From Gammaproteobacteria bacterium (GTDB lineage: Bacteria; Pseudomonadota; Gammaproteobacteria; Pseudomonadales; Pseudomonadaceae): 45,087 nt of DNA. The stretch spans positions 1 to 45,087 of the forward strand of contig JAMCWB010000071.1 of NCBI GenBank assembly GCA_023475025.1. The letters run 5' to 3'. The notes beneath the pieces were generated by a model that saw only the letters and a list, made by a program, of their open reading frames with translations, was not told the DNA's origin and made no database searches. Below, piece after piece: positions 24,919-32,312 of the stretch. Made by a program: the position numbers and the translations under genes. The first letter of the stretch is position 1; every line of letters starts with the position of its first letter.

Positions 24919-26691
24919 TTAAAGTTCATACCCCAGCCCTCCAAGATTCCGCTTGATCTCAGCCTCCAGTCGGTCGCTTTCGGCGAACTGTTCTTTTAGT
25001 TGGCTGGTCAACCGCGCCATCTTCTCGGCAAAGGGCTCGCCATCGTCTTCCTGCTCCTGAGCACCCACATAACGCCCCGGCGTCAGTACAAAGTCGTGCT
25101 TTTTGATCTCGTCCAGGCTGGCGGATTTGCAGAAGCCGGGGATGTCCTGATAATGGATTGCCGCGTCGCTTTGCTCCTCGCAATGACGGGAGGAGGATTG
25201 CCAGGCATGGAAGGTGTCCGCGATTTTGGCGATGTCCTCAACGGTGAAGTCCCGCAGCACACGGTCGCGCATGAAGCCCAGGTTACGGGCATCAATGAAC
25301 AGGAACTCTTCCCGGCGGTCGCGTTTTACCCCCTCTCCCCCAACCCCTCTCCCGCCAGGGGAGAGGGGAGCATGGCCGGTTTTGTCTTTGGTCAGGAACC
25401 AGATACACGCCGGGATCTGGGTGTTGGTGAACAGCTGGCCGGGTAAGGCGACCATGCACTCCACCAAGTCTTCCTCCACCAGACGTTTGCGGATTTCGCC
25501 TTCGTTGTTGGTGTTGGAGCTCATGGAGCCGTTGGCCAGCAGCAGGGCCATGCTGCCGGTGGGCGCCAGGTGGTGGAGCATATGCTGCATCCAGGCAAAG
25601 TTGGCGTTGCCCTTGGGTGGGGTGCCGTACTTCCAGCGCACGTCTTCGGCCAGGGATTCGCTCCACCAGTCTTTTATGTTGAACGGTGGGTTGGCCATCA
25701 CAAAGTCGGCGCGCAGATCCGGGTGTTGGTCATCCAGGAAGGTGTCGGCGTTCTTCTTGCCGAAGTTGAAGTCAATGCCGCGGATGGCCATGTTCATGGC
25801 GGCCAGTTTCCAGGTGGTGGGGTTGGATTCCTGGCCGTACACGGAGATGTGCTTCTTCTGTTCGGCAGCGTCGTAGTGCTGCTCGCTGGCGTGCTCCTCG
25901 ATGAACTTGTCGCTGGAGACAAAGAAACCGCCGGAGCCCATGGCCGGGTCGTACACCCGACCGGAGTAAGGCTGCAGCATTTCGACAATCAGGGTGACGA
26001 TGCTCTTGGGGGTGTAATACTGGCCGCCCTGCTTGCCTTCAGCCAGAGCGAACTGGCCCAGGAAGTATTCGTATACATGGCCGAGGATGTCTTTGCTGTG
26101 CAGGCTCAGCTTCTCGCCCTCGAACACCGGCCGAGTGAAGGAGGTGTCGGAGAAGGTGTTGATCAGGCCCAGCAGTTTGTCGTTGTCCAGCTGGTACTGG
26201 CTGATGCGGTTGAGGATACCCTTGAGCTTGGCGTTGCTCTGCTCGATGGCTTCCAGGGCGTTATCGATCAGCCAGGACACGGAACGCAGCTTGACGTCGT
26301 TACCGGCATCGTCTTGCCAGAGCACGGTGCCTACGGGCAGCACGGCTTTCTCTTTCAGGGTGTTCCAGCGGGCCGGCTTGGGTACCCAGAAGACATTGGC
26401 TTCGCGGTAGTAATCCAGTACTTCCAGCTCTTCCTGCAGGGCTTGCTGGTAGTCCGCGTCGTCGTCGTAGTCTTCCGGCGGCAGGTAGTAGATGTCGTCG
26501 TCAAAGTCCTTGAACCGTTCCAGCAACTCTTCCTGGCGCTCCTCGAAGGCGTCGGAGACGTATTTCAGGAAGATCAGGCCCAGCACCACATGCTTGTAGT
26601 TGGCGGCATCCAGGTTGGCGCGGAGCTTGTCGGCGGCTTTCCACAGCTTGTCGTCCAGAGCCTTGAGAAATTGTTGTTCTATCGCGCTCAT
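24919..26691 (-). CDS. hsdM: Type I restriction-modification DNA methyltransferase subunit
   Basis: 590 residues. It methylates adenine N6 using S-adenosylmethionine, within the HsdM2S methylase or the full restriction complex. The N-terminal helical domain runs to about 160. The AdoMet motif DPAMGSGGF is at 249-257 and the catalytic NPPF at 335-338. The C-terminal conserved region (FLFIDARNLG, DIPGFCKSASLDEI, LTPGRYVG) is interrupted twice by repeat-derived peptides: about residues 440-456 (APLSPGGRGVGGEG) and 502-513 (RHCEEQSDAAI). Both inserts keep the frame and lie between conserved blocks, outside the catalytic motifs, so the enzyme may still work. ATG 26691 has AAGGAA upstream. It is separated from hsdS by 440 nt. 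Confidence 0.94.
   Translation of the reverse strand: MSAIEQQFLKALDDKLWKAADKLRANLDAANYKHVVLGLIFLKYVSDAFEERQEELLERFKDFDDDIYYLPPEDYDDDADYQQALQEELEVLDYYREANVFWVPKPARWNTLKEKAVLPVGTVLWQDDAGNDVKLRSVSWLIDNALEAIEQSNAKLKGILNRISQYQLDNDKLLGLINTFSDTSFTRPVFEGEKLSLHSKDILGHVYEYFLGQFALAEGKQGGQYYTPKSIVTLIVEMLQPYSGRVYDPAMGSGGFFVSSDKFIEEHASEQHYDAAEQKKHISVYGQESNPTTWKLAAMNMAIRGIDFNFGKKNADTFLDDQHPDLRADFVMANPPFNIKDWWSESLAEDVRWKYGTPPKGNANFAWMQHMLHHLAPTGSMALLLANGSMSSNTNNEGEIRKRLVEEDLVECMVALPGQLFTNTQIPACIWFLTKDKTGHAPLSPGGRGVGGEGVKRDRREEFLFIDARNLGFMRDRVLRDFTVEDIAKIADTFHAWQSSSRHCEEQSDAAIHYQDIPGFCKSASLDEIKKHDFVLTPGRYVGAQEQEDDGEPFAEKMARLTSQLKEQFAESDRLEAEIKRNLGGLGYEL
25154..25188 (-). repeat. 35-nt dispersed repeat inserted in frame in hsdM
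   Basis: Read on the minus strand this begins CGTCATTGCGAGGAG and ends GGCAATCCA. It matches 32 of 35 positions of the right arm (39982-40016) of the intergenic palindrome between hisF and yibQ. In hsdM it is translated as RHCEEQSDAAIH, between the conserved segments HAWQ and YQDIPGFCKS. Confidence 0.85.
25328..25370 (-). repeat. GC-rich CCCTCTCCCC-type repeat inserted in frame in hsdM
   Basis: CCCTCTCCCCCAACCCCTCT followed by CCCGCCAGGGGAGAGGGG resembles a dispersed palindromic intergenic repeat common in proteobacterial genomes (recalled, not searched). Its right part can fold: CCCCTCTCCC pairs imperfectly with GGGGAGAGGGG. It encodes PLSPGGRGVGGEG in hsdM, between KDKTG and RDRREEFLFIDAR, which are adjacent or nearly so in typical HsdM proteins. 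Confidence 0.75.
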
Positions 26692-27029
26692 TGGGCAGAT
26701 TCCTTACAGATAACTTTCACCTTGCCACAACCGATGATGCTTCGCAGCACGGCGTAGACAGGAGTAACGGAGATTATTCAGGGGCTGACGAAGGGCAGGA
26801 GAAAATGGATTGCGGGTAATGCAGATAACAGGACACAGGCTTAGCCTCCTTGCAGACAACACCCGGCGCGGTACTGGCGCCATTTCGCTCGAGTATATCA
26901 CCCGGACCAGAAGGAAAAAGCAGGTGCTAGCTGGAAGGCTGGCGGGCAGCCATGCGCCTTTGGGCAGGCAGTAGAAAACAGGACAAAGCCAGTGGGAATG
27001 TTAGCCCGGTGTCAGCCCGGCGCAGAAAC
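26692..27029. other. Intergenic stretch upstream of hsdM without a gene
   Basis: 338 nt between the hsdM start and the tRNA-Thr terminator. Open frames here (for example minus 26704-26901) are short, rich in Arg, Pro and Ser, and lack a start context. It must hold the hsdM promoter on the minus strand, but I see no convincing -35/-10 pair. There is no direct repeat of the tRNA 3' end, and no integrase. Confidence 0.5.
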
Positions 27030-27058
27030 AAAAAAGGCCTGCATCTCTGCAAGCCTTT
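27030..27058 (-). terminator. Rho-independent terminator of tRNA-Thr
   Basis: On the minus strand, AAAGGCTTGCA, loop GAGA and TGCAGGCCTTT pair with one wobble and are followed by a run of six T. It starts 8 nt after the tRNA CCA end. Confidence 0.85.
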
Positions 27059-27065
27059 ATCTGTA

Positions 27066-27141
<76 letters not shown>

Positions 27142-27152
27142 AACGGATTGGC

Positions 27153-27180
27153 ATTATATAGACCTTGTCACGCGTGTAAA
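27153..27180 (-). promoter_or_regulatory. Promoter of tRNA-Thr
   Basis: On the minus strand, TTTACA (27180-27175), a 16-nt spacer and TATAAT (27158-27153), 11 nt before the mature tRNA 5' end. The short GC-containing discriminator fits a stable-RNA promoter. Confidence 0.75.
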
Positions 27181-27214
27181 GAGATCGCCGCGTTCACAGG
27201 CAAATTTTTCTGCC

Positions 27215-27452
27215 TGTGCATAACCATGACATATCGCTGACTTGTGAATTACTTCTCTTTCAGCACTTGACAAAGGCTCGCTAAACGCTTGTTTTAAAAT
27301 AGATATCCAAGTTGATTCTTTTTTGACCTGGAACCTGCAGGCCTTGATTTATATGGCTCTGACACACTTGCACATAAGTCATCAACATCTTTATCCACAG
27401 CATGAGTGGATAACCCACAACCCCGCACCCCTGTGTATAACTCTGTGCGTAA
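27215..27452. promoter_or_regulatory. Cluster of DnaA-box sequences in an AT-rich gap
   Basis: Three perfect TTATNCACA boxes are at 27215-27223 (minus), 27391-27399 (plus) and 27432-27440 (minus). Single-mismatch boxes are at 27243-27251, 27405-27413 and 27444-27452. An AT-rich stretch with T and A runs (27287-27328) lies between the first pair and the dense right-hand group. No gene fills this 341-nt gap between tRNA-Thr and the methyltransferase stop. The function is unknown: candidates are DnaA titration, a DnaA-reactivating or datA-like site, or DnaA-controlled transcription. Confidence 0.65.
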
Positions 27453-27482
27453 CGGGTAGACAAGATGGGTATGGCCTGTTGG

Positions 27483-28691
27483 TCAGTCAGGGCTCTGGAG
27501 CTCGGCAACCAGCAGCAGATTACGCGGGGTAAGGCTGCCGGGGCAGAACTGGCCAAGCTGCACCCGGTAACCGGACTGTTGCAACCAGAGCAAGCGATCG
27601 AGCAACAACCAGACTTCCAGTGGTCGCCGGAAGACGGCGCGAAGCAGTTCGAGATTGCGCACCTCGGCCAGACGTTGCCAACCGGCTTGCTCCAGTGCCG
27701 GCCAGTCTGCCGGTGGTGGCAAGTCCAGCTGGTGATGCCGGGCCAGGTCTTGGCAGAAATCAGCAAAGCTTTGCTGCAGGGCGCTTTGTGGCCGCGATGG
27801 GGTCGGCAGGTAGTCATCCGCACCGCGCGCTTGCCGTTGCCAGAGATCAAAGCCCAGGCGCCAGGCCATGCTCTGATCACGCAGGCGGCGATCACGCTGG
27901 CCGGCAGTGACGGTGGCTTGCAGTGGCAAGGCCAGATCGTCACGACTCAGCTGCAAGCGCGACTGCTGTGCCAACTCGGACAGTGGCTGATAGTGCTCGG
28001 CCTGCGTGCGGTTATAGCAGCAGGGTGACAGCGCCAGCTGGCGACAGTCCCGGCTGACCACCTGCTGCAACAACGTGGTATGCAGGTCACCGCAGGCGTG
28101 CAGCGCGACGACGCTGTGGTGCGGCTCCAGGTAGTTCCAGGCCGCGGGCTGCAGCACATCCTGGCAATGGTGTTGGGCTGCTAACAATACACCTTGGCTC
28201 AATTGCTTGCCCGCCTCGACCAGAGCTGGATCATACTCCAGGCAGGTCAGCGGCACCTCATCCCGCCAGGCAAGCAAACGCCCGAGATGGCCCTTGCCAG
28301 CGCACCAGTCCAGCACATGCCGACCTGGCTGCTGCCACTGGCTATGGGCTACCGACACAAAGGCCTGGATCTGTTGCCATTTGCGCCCGGGGATATGCCG
28401 CTCCAGCAGTTCTGGGTAAGCCTGTGTCTGTGCCCCAGACCAATCGGGCACGGCGCTCAATTGTCTGGCTGTGGCGAGCAACCCGGGCAGAGGCGCAGGT
28501 GCATCCGGGAGCGCCAGGCTGGTATGCGCCGCCTCGGCATCGGCCAGGCTGCGTTGCCGCAACCAGCGCGCCAGCTCGGGGTAGTCGGCTTCCCAGTGGC
28601 AGCGCAGGCGGGTAAAGGGCTTTTCCCGCCATAGCGCTTGATGCTGCAGCAGCCAGGCATCCAGCGCCTGAAAGCGGTCTTGCCAGTCCAT
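27483..28691 (-). CDS. Class I SAM-dependent methyltransferase (PF13679-like)
   Basis: 402 residues. The AdoMet motif I is VLDWCAGKGHLGRLLA (about 128-143), followed by the acidic end of strand 2 (CLEYDPAL), ALHACGDLHTTLL as motif IV, and SPCCYNR, a Cys-Cys-Tyr motif also seen in METTL25/RRNAD1-type proteins. The first 100 residues look like a helical extension, and the C-terminal 150 are variable. The substrate is unknown; an RNA or protein target is possible. ATG 28691 shares one base with the stop of the upstream ABC permease (TGATG), so it is translationally coupled to the transporter operon. The TTG three bases earlier is not needed. Confidence 0.82.
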   Translation of the reverse strand: MDWQDRFQALDAWLLQHQALWREKPFTRLRCHWEADYPELARWLRQRSLADAEAAHTSLALPDAPAPLPGLLATARQLSAVPDWSGAQTQAYPELLERHIPGRKWQQIQAFVSVAHSQWQQPGRHVLDWCAGKGHLGRLLAWRDEVPLTCLEYDPALVEAGKQLSQGVLLAAQHHCQDVLQPAAWNYLEPHHSVVALHACGDLHTTLLQQVVSRDCRQLALSPCCYNRTQAEHYQPLSELAQQSRLQLSRDDLALPLQATVTAGQRDRRLRDQSMAWRLGFDLWQRQARGADDYLPTPSRPQSALQQSFADFCQDLARHHQLDLPPPADWPALEQAGWQRLAEVRNLELLRAVFRRPLEVWLLLDRLLWLQQSGYRVQLGQFCPGSLTPRNLLLVAELQSPD

Positions 28692-29392
28692 CAACGGCGG
28701 CGGCTAGCGTCGACCTTCAGCCAGCGCTCGAGCAGGCGGAACAACTGGGTAAACACCAAGGTGATCGACAGATACATCAGGCCGGCGACCAGATAGAACA
28801 GCTCATACTGATAGGTACGCGAGTTGATGGTCTGCACCGTACCCATGATGTCCATCAGGGTAATCATATAGACCACGGCACTGGCCTTGAGCATGAGGAT
28901 GACCTCGTTGCCGTAGGCCGGTAAACCGATACGGATAGCGCGCGGCAGGATGATGTATTGCAGCGCCTGCCGGCGCGACATCCCTAAGGCCCTTGCTGCC
29001 TCAACCTCACCGGGTGGCACCGCCTGAATGGCGCCACGCAGGATTTCGGCGATATAGGCGGCAGTGTGCAGGGTCATGGTGATCAGCGCGCACCAGTAGG
29101 GCTCGCGCAGGTACTGCCAGGCCCAGCTCTCGCGTACGGCATCGAACTGGGCCAGGCCGTAGTAGACCAGGAACAACTGCAGCAGCAAGGGTGTGCCACG
29201 GAAGAAAAAGATATAGCCATAGGGCAAGGCGCGGATGTACCAGTGCCGCGAGGCACGGGCCAGGCCCAGAGGTATCGCCAGAATCAAACCCAGCACCACG
29301 GCAATGCCGACCAGCTGCAGGGTCATCATGGCGCCATCCCACAACTGCGGCGACCAGCGTACGATCAGCTCCCAACGCTCGGCCCAGTTCAT
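28691..29392 (-). CDS. Polar amino acid ABC transporter permease (HisM/ArtM-like)
   Basis: A 233-residue inner-membrane permease with about five helices. The EAA loop that docks with the ATPase is at EAARALGMSRRQALQYIILPRAIRIGLP, and FFFRGTPLLLQLFLVYYGL is the family hallmark. It forms the channel with the HisQ-like permease, whose stop it overlaps by ATGA. It belongs to the His/Lys/Arg/Orn-type importer group, by similarity and gene set. Confidence 0.92.
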   Translation of the reverse strand: MNWAERWELIVRWSPQLWDGAMMTLQLVGIAVVLGLILAIPLGLARASRHWYIRALPYGYIFFFRGTPLLLQLFLVYYGLAQFDAVRESWAWQYLREPYWCALITMTLHTAAYIAEILRGAIQAVPPGEVEAARALGMSRRQALQYIILPRAIRIGLPAYGNEVILMLKASAVVYMITLMDIMGTVQTINSRTYQYELFYLVAGLMYLSITLVFTQLFRLLERWLKVDASRRR

Positions 29393-30081
29393 AGCTCGGT
29401 CCTTGTGTAGCCGCGGTTGGCACGCTTCTCGAACCAGTGCAGCGCGGCCATGATCACCACCGTAAGCGCCAGATAGATCAGTGCAGCGGCGAACAGGAAG
29501 GTAAAGGGTTCACGCGTGGCCTGACCAGCGATACGCGCCTGGCGCATCAGCTCGTTCAGGGTGATCAGGGACACCAGCGCGGTGTCCTTGAGCAGAATCA
29601 GGTAGAGATTGCCCAGCCCCGGCAGCGCTACGCGCCAGAGCTGCGGCAGGGTAATGCGCCAGAAGATGCGCAGCGGCGACAAACCAAGCGCCTGCCCCGC
29701 CTCTTTCTGACCTTGTGGAATGCTTAACAGGGCGCCACGAAATACTTCGGTGGCGTAAGCGCCAAAACACAGCCCCAGCGCCAGGGTACCGGCGACGAAG
29801 GGGCTGAAACTGAGTTGTGGATGACCAAAGTGACTGCCAATCCAGTTCAGCGTAGAGACGGTGCCGAAATAGGCCACCAACACCCAGAGGGTTTCCGGCA
29901 CGCCACGCACCACCGAGGTATAGAAGCCCCCGACCGCACGCAGATACCAGCGCGAAGATATTTTCGCGCTGGCACCCAGCAGCCCCAACACCAGGCCGAG
30001 CGCCAGCGACGCCAATGACAGGCGCACTGTTACCCAGGTGCCCTGGAGCAGAGCGGGTCCGAAACCGTGGAGGTCTAGCAT
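29389..30081 (-). CDS. Polar amino acid ABC transporter permease (HisQ/ArtQ-like)
   Basis: A 230-residue permease with the EAA loop EAGQALGLSPLRIFWRITLPQLWRVALPGLG and VVRGVPETLWVLVAYFG near the start of the TM domain. It is the heterodimer partner of the HisM-like subunit. ATG 30081 lies 42 nt after the binding-protein stop, with a stable hairpin in the gap, an arrangement that normally lowers permease synthesis relative to binding protein. Confidence 0.92.
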   Translation of the reverse strand: MLDLHGFGPALLQGTWVTVRLSLASLALGLVLGLLGASAKISSRWYLRAVGGFYTSVVRGVPETLWVLVAYFGTVSTLNWIGSHFGHPQLSFSPFVAGTLALGLCFGAYATEVFRGALLSIPQGQKEAGQALGLSPLRIFWRITLPQLWRVALPGLGNLYLILLKDTALVSLITLNELMRQARIAGQATREPFTFLFAAALIYLALTVVIMAALHWFEKRANRGYTRTEL

Positions 30082-30095
30082 GGCGTTTCCGTCAC

Positions 30096-30116
30096 GGCCG
30101 GGCTTTCAACCCGGCC
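30096..30116 (-). other. Intercistronic hairpin between binding-protein and permease genes
   Basis: GGCCGGG, a 7-nt loop and CCCGGCC form a perfect 7-bp GC stem with no T-run. It can protect the upstream mRNA 3' end and partly block read-through. Confidence 0.6.
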
Positions 30117-30123
30117 TGATCCA

Positions 30124-30873
30124 TCAATAAATGCTGAAGGGGAAGTACTTGGCATTGATTTCTTCGTAGGTGCCGTCTTCAACGATAGCTGCCAGCGCTT
30201 CGTTCAGACGCTCGCGCAGCGGGTCGCCCTTGCGCACGGCAATGCCGATCTTGTCGTCATCAAATACCGGCTCGCCCTTGAACTCGAAGTTGGCGCCGGC
30301 ATCGCTTTGCAGCCACTCGAACTGCACGAAGTTATCCGCCAGTACACCGTCGATACGCCCGGCACTCATGTCCAGGTAGGCGTTTTCCTGGGTGTCATAC
30401 AGGCGAATACGCACCACATCGGCCATGTTGTCTTCCAGCCACTGACCGGCGATGGTCGCGCGCTGGGCACCAATGGTCTTGCCTTTCAGGCTCTCGGCAT
30501 CAACCTGGAAGTCTGCGGACTTGGGCGCCACAAACTGCAGCTTGTTGGTGTAGTAAGGGTCGGTGAAATCAACCGCCTGCTGACGCTCTTCGGTGATCGA
30601 CATGGAAGCGACGAGGAAGTCGAAGCGATTGGTGTTCAAAGCCGGAATGATGCCATCCCAGTCGGAGGTGACGATAGTGCACTCGACACCCATTTCCGCG
30701 CACAGTGCCTTGGCAATGTCGATATCAAAACCGACCACTTCACCACTGCTGTCGACCAGGTTGAAGGGTGGGTAGGCGCCTTCGGTACCAATACGCAGGG
30801 TTTCCGCGATTGCCGGCAAACTCAGAAATACCGCTGCGGCACCTGCCAATACTGCCTGTTTGAAGCTTTTCAT
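30124..30873 (-). CDS. Periplasmic polar amino acid-binding protein
   Basis: A 249-residue solute-binding protein of family 3 (HisJ/ArgT/ArtJ). The Sec signal peptide MKSFKQAVLAGAAAVFLSLPAIA is probably cleaved after residue 23. The mature part starts ETLRIGTEGAYPPFN, followed by GFDIDIAKALC, NRFDFLVASMSITEERQQAVDFTDPYY and the second lobe VDAESLKGKTIGAQ, all typical of binding proteins for basic or polar amino acids. The ligand is not certain: histidine, arginine, ornithine and lysine are candidates. It lies 12 nt after the ATPase gene. Confidence 0.93.
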   Translation of the reverse strand: MKSFKQAVLAGAAAVFLSLPAIAETLRIGTEGAYPPFNLVDSSGEVVGFDIDIAKALCAEMGVECTIVTSDWDGIIPALNTNRFDFLVASMSITEERQQAVDFTDPYYTNKLQFVAPKSADFQVDAESLKGKTIGAQRATIAGQWLEDNMADVVRIRLYDTQENAYLDMSAGRIDGVLADNFVQFEWLQSDAGANFEFKGEPVFDDDKIGIAVRKGDPLRERLNEALAAIVEDGTYEEINAKYFPFSIY

Positions 30874-30885
30874 CGGTAGTGCTCC

Positions 30886-31653
30886 TTACTTGTGACTGGA
30901 CATAAATTGCTTGCAACGTTCGGACGTCGGCCGGTCAAAGACCTGCTCCGGCGTGCCGATTTCCTCGACCACGCCCTGGTGGAGAAACACCACCTGGCTG
31001 GACACCTGACGGGCAAAGCCCATCTCGTGAGTAACCAACAGCATAGTCCGGCCTTCGTCTGCCAGCTTGCGAATAACCCCTAGCACTTCCTGGACCATTT
31101 CCGGGTCCAGTGCCGAGGTAGGCTCGTCAAACAGGATCACCCTTGGCTGCATGGCCAGGGTGCGGGCGATGGCTGCGCGTTGCTGCTGACCACCGGAGAG
31201 CTGGGCCGGAAAGGCGTGCATCTTGTCGGCAATACCGACCTTGGCAAGAAAGACTTCAGCGGCGGCAATCGCATCGGCCTTGGACTGGCCCAATACGCGC
31301 CGCGGCGCTTCAATGATATTGTCGAGAATGCTCATGTGCGGCCAGAGATTGAAGCTCTGGAACACAAAGCCCACTCTGGCGCGCAACCGATTGATCTGTT
31401 TATTGTCTGCCGCGACCAGGGCACCGCCCTTGCCCGGCTTGAGCTTGAGCTCTTCACCGGCAACGAAGATCTGCCCCTCGTGGGGGTTTTCCAGCAGATT
31501 GATGCACCGCAGCAGGGTGCTCTTGCCGGAGCCGGACGAGCCGAGAATGGAAATCACATCGCCATCGCGGGCGGTCAGGTCGACGCCCTTGAGCACTTCA
31601 AGGTCGCCATAGCGCTTGTGCAGTTTGCGCACTTCGAGGGCTGGTGGTGTCAC
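30886..31653 (-). CDS. Polar amino acid ABC transporter ATPase (HisP-like)
   Basis: A 255-residue cytoplasmic ATPase that powers the importer. Walker A is GSSGSGKST (38-46), the signature is LSGGQQQR, Walker B with the catalytic Glu is [14 protein letters not shown], and the switch His lies in VTHEMGFA. The insertion with [29 protein letters not shown] is typical of HisP-type proteins for basic amino acids. It starts at GTG 31653; an in-frame TGA 7-9 nt upstream rules out longer forms. It is the first gene of the operon ATPase, binding protein, HisQ-like, HisM-like, methyltransferase. Confidence 0.93.
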   Translation of the reverse strand: MTPPALEVRKLHKRYGDLEVLKGVDLTARDGDVISILGSSGSGKSTLLRCINLLENPHEGQIFVAGEELKLKPGKGGALVAADNKQINRLRARVGFVFQSFNLWPHMSILDNIIEAPRRVLGQSKADAIAAAEVFLAKVGIADKMHAFPAQLSGGQQQRAAIARTLAMQPRVILFDEPTSALDPEMVQEVLGVIRKLADEGRTMLLVTHEMGFARQVSSQVVFLHQGVVEEIGTPEQVFDRPTSERCKQFMSSHK

Positions 31654-31814
31654 GTGTCGTCATCCACAGGGCGCGAAGCGCCATCAGAAATAGCCAGGCA
31701 CGGGGCCCAATGAAACGACAGTTCCTTCTGTAGGCAATCCGTCATAGTGCAAGCTAGCACAGACCATGCCGATGACCAATACAACCCTTTCAGTCACGTC
31801 ACGTAATCGGCCAA

Positions 31815-31849
31815 TAAAAAACCCGCGGGCGCAAACCAGCGGGTTTTTT
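31815..31849 (-). terminator. Rho-independent terminator of tRNA-Phe
   Basis: An 11-bp perfect stem (AAAAAACCCGC with GCGGGTTTTTT) and a 13-nt loop, with A and T tracts on both sides. It works best for the minus-strand tRNA transcript, 6 nt beyond the CCA end, and also looks usable from the other strand. Confidence 0.9.
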
Positions 31850-31855
31850 CAAAGA

Positions 31856-31931
31856 TGGTGCCCAGAGACGGAATCGAACCGCCGACACGGGGATTTTCAA
31901 TCCCCTGCTCTACCAACTGAGCTATCTGGGC
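31856..31931 (-). tRNA. tRNA-Phe (anticodon GAA)
   Basis: 76 nt with an encoded CCA. The acceptor stem pairs GCCCAGA with TCTGGGC, the D-arm has AGCTCAGTTGGTAGAGC, the anticodon loop TTGAAAA gives GAA, and the T-arm has GGTTCGATTCC. It has its own promoter and terminator and lies between yggX and the ABC transporter operon. Confidence 0.97.
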
Positions 31932-31943
31932 AACAGGGCCGCT

Positions 31944-31972
31944 ATTAAACGGTTTTGCCTTTTAAGTGTCAA
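31944..31972 (-). promoter_or_regulatory. Promoter of tRNA-Phe
   Basis: On the minus strand a consensus TTGACA (31972-31967), a 17-nt spacer and TTTAAT (31949-31944), with an A/T-rich tract just upstream (31980-32000) that may act as an UP element. The -10 ends 12 nt before the tRNA 5' end. Confidence 0.85.
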
Positions 31973-32015
31973 GCGCCTACGGAAATATTTTTATTTTTTA
32001 GCTGCTTAGCACGGC

Positions 32016-32288
32016 TTACTGGCTTGGCGGCACATAACCTTCAGCCTGCGCATAGTCTTCACCGGCGAGGAATTTGTCCATTTCCTGCTGGATAAACTTA
32101 CGATCTTCCGGGTCCATCATATTCAGCCGTCGCTCGTTGATCAGCATGGTCTGATGCGCCTGCCATTCATCCCAGGCTTTTTTCGACACCTCGTTAAAGA
32201 TGGCTTCACCCTTGGCGCCGGGATAGGGCGGGCGCTCCAGGCCGGGCAGTTCCTGTTGGTATTTACGGCATTGCACCATACGGGTCAT
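32016..32288 (-). CDS. yggX: Fe(2+)-trafficking protein YggX
   Basis: A 90-residue cytoplasmic protein linked to iron handling and protection of Fe-S enzymes from oxidation. It matches the family along its full length: [24 protein letters not shown] with the conserved Cys7, [28 protein letters not shown] and the C-terminal EGYVPP. GAGGAG precedes the ATG. It follows mutY by 24 nt; mutY and yggX are neighbours in many gammaproteobacteria, and MutY itself carries an Fe-S cluster. Confidence 0.96.
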   Translation of the reverse strand: MTRMVQCRKYQQELPGLERPPYPGAKGEAIFNEVSKKAWDEWQAHQTMLINERRLNMMDPEDRKFIQQEMDKFLAGEDYAQAEGYVPPSQ

Positions 32289-32312
32289 GGCAATCTCCTC
32301 AGCATTTGGCAG

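Noticed and set aside
25570..26757. 395-codon plus-strand frame over hsdM
   Set aside because: Antisense to conserved HsdM motifs and valine-rich; no ribosome-binding site or family.
31661..31669. DnaA box upstream of the ABC ATPase (TCATCCACA)
   Set aside because: A single one-mismatch site with no neighbours is expected by chance.
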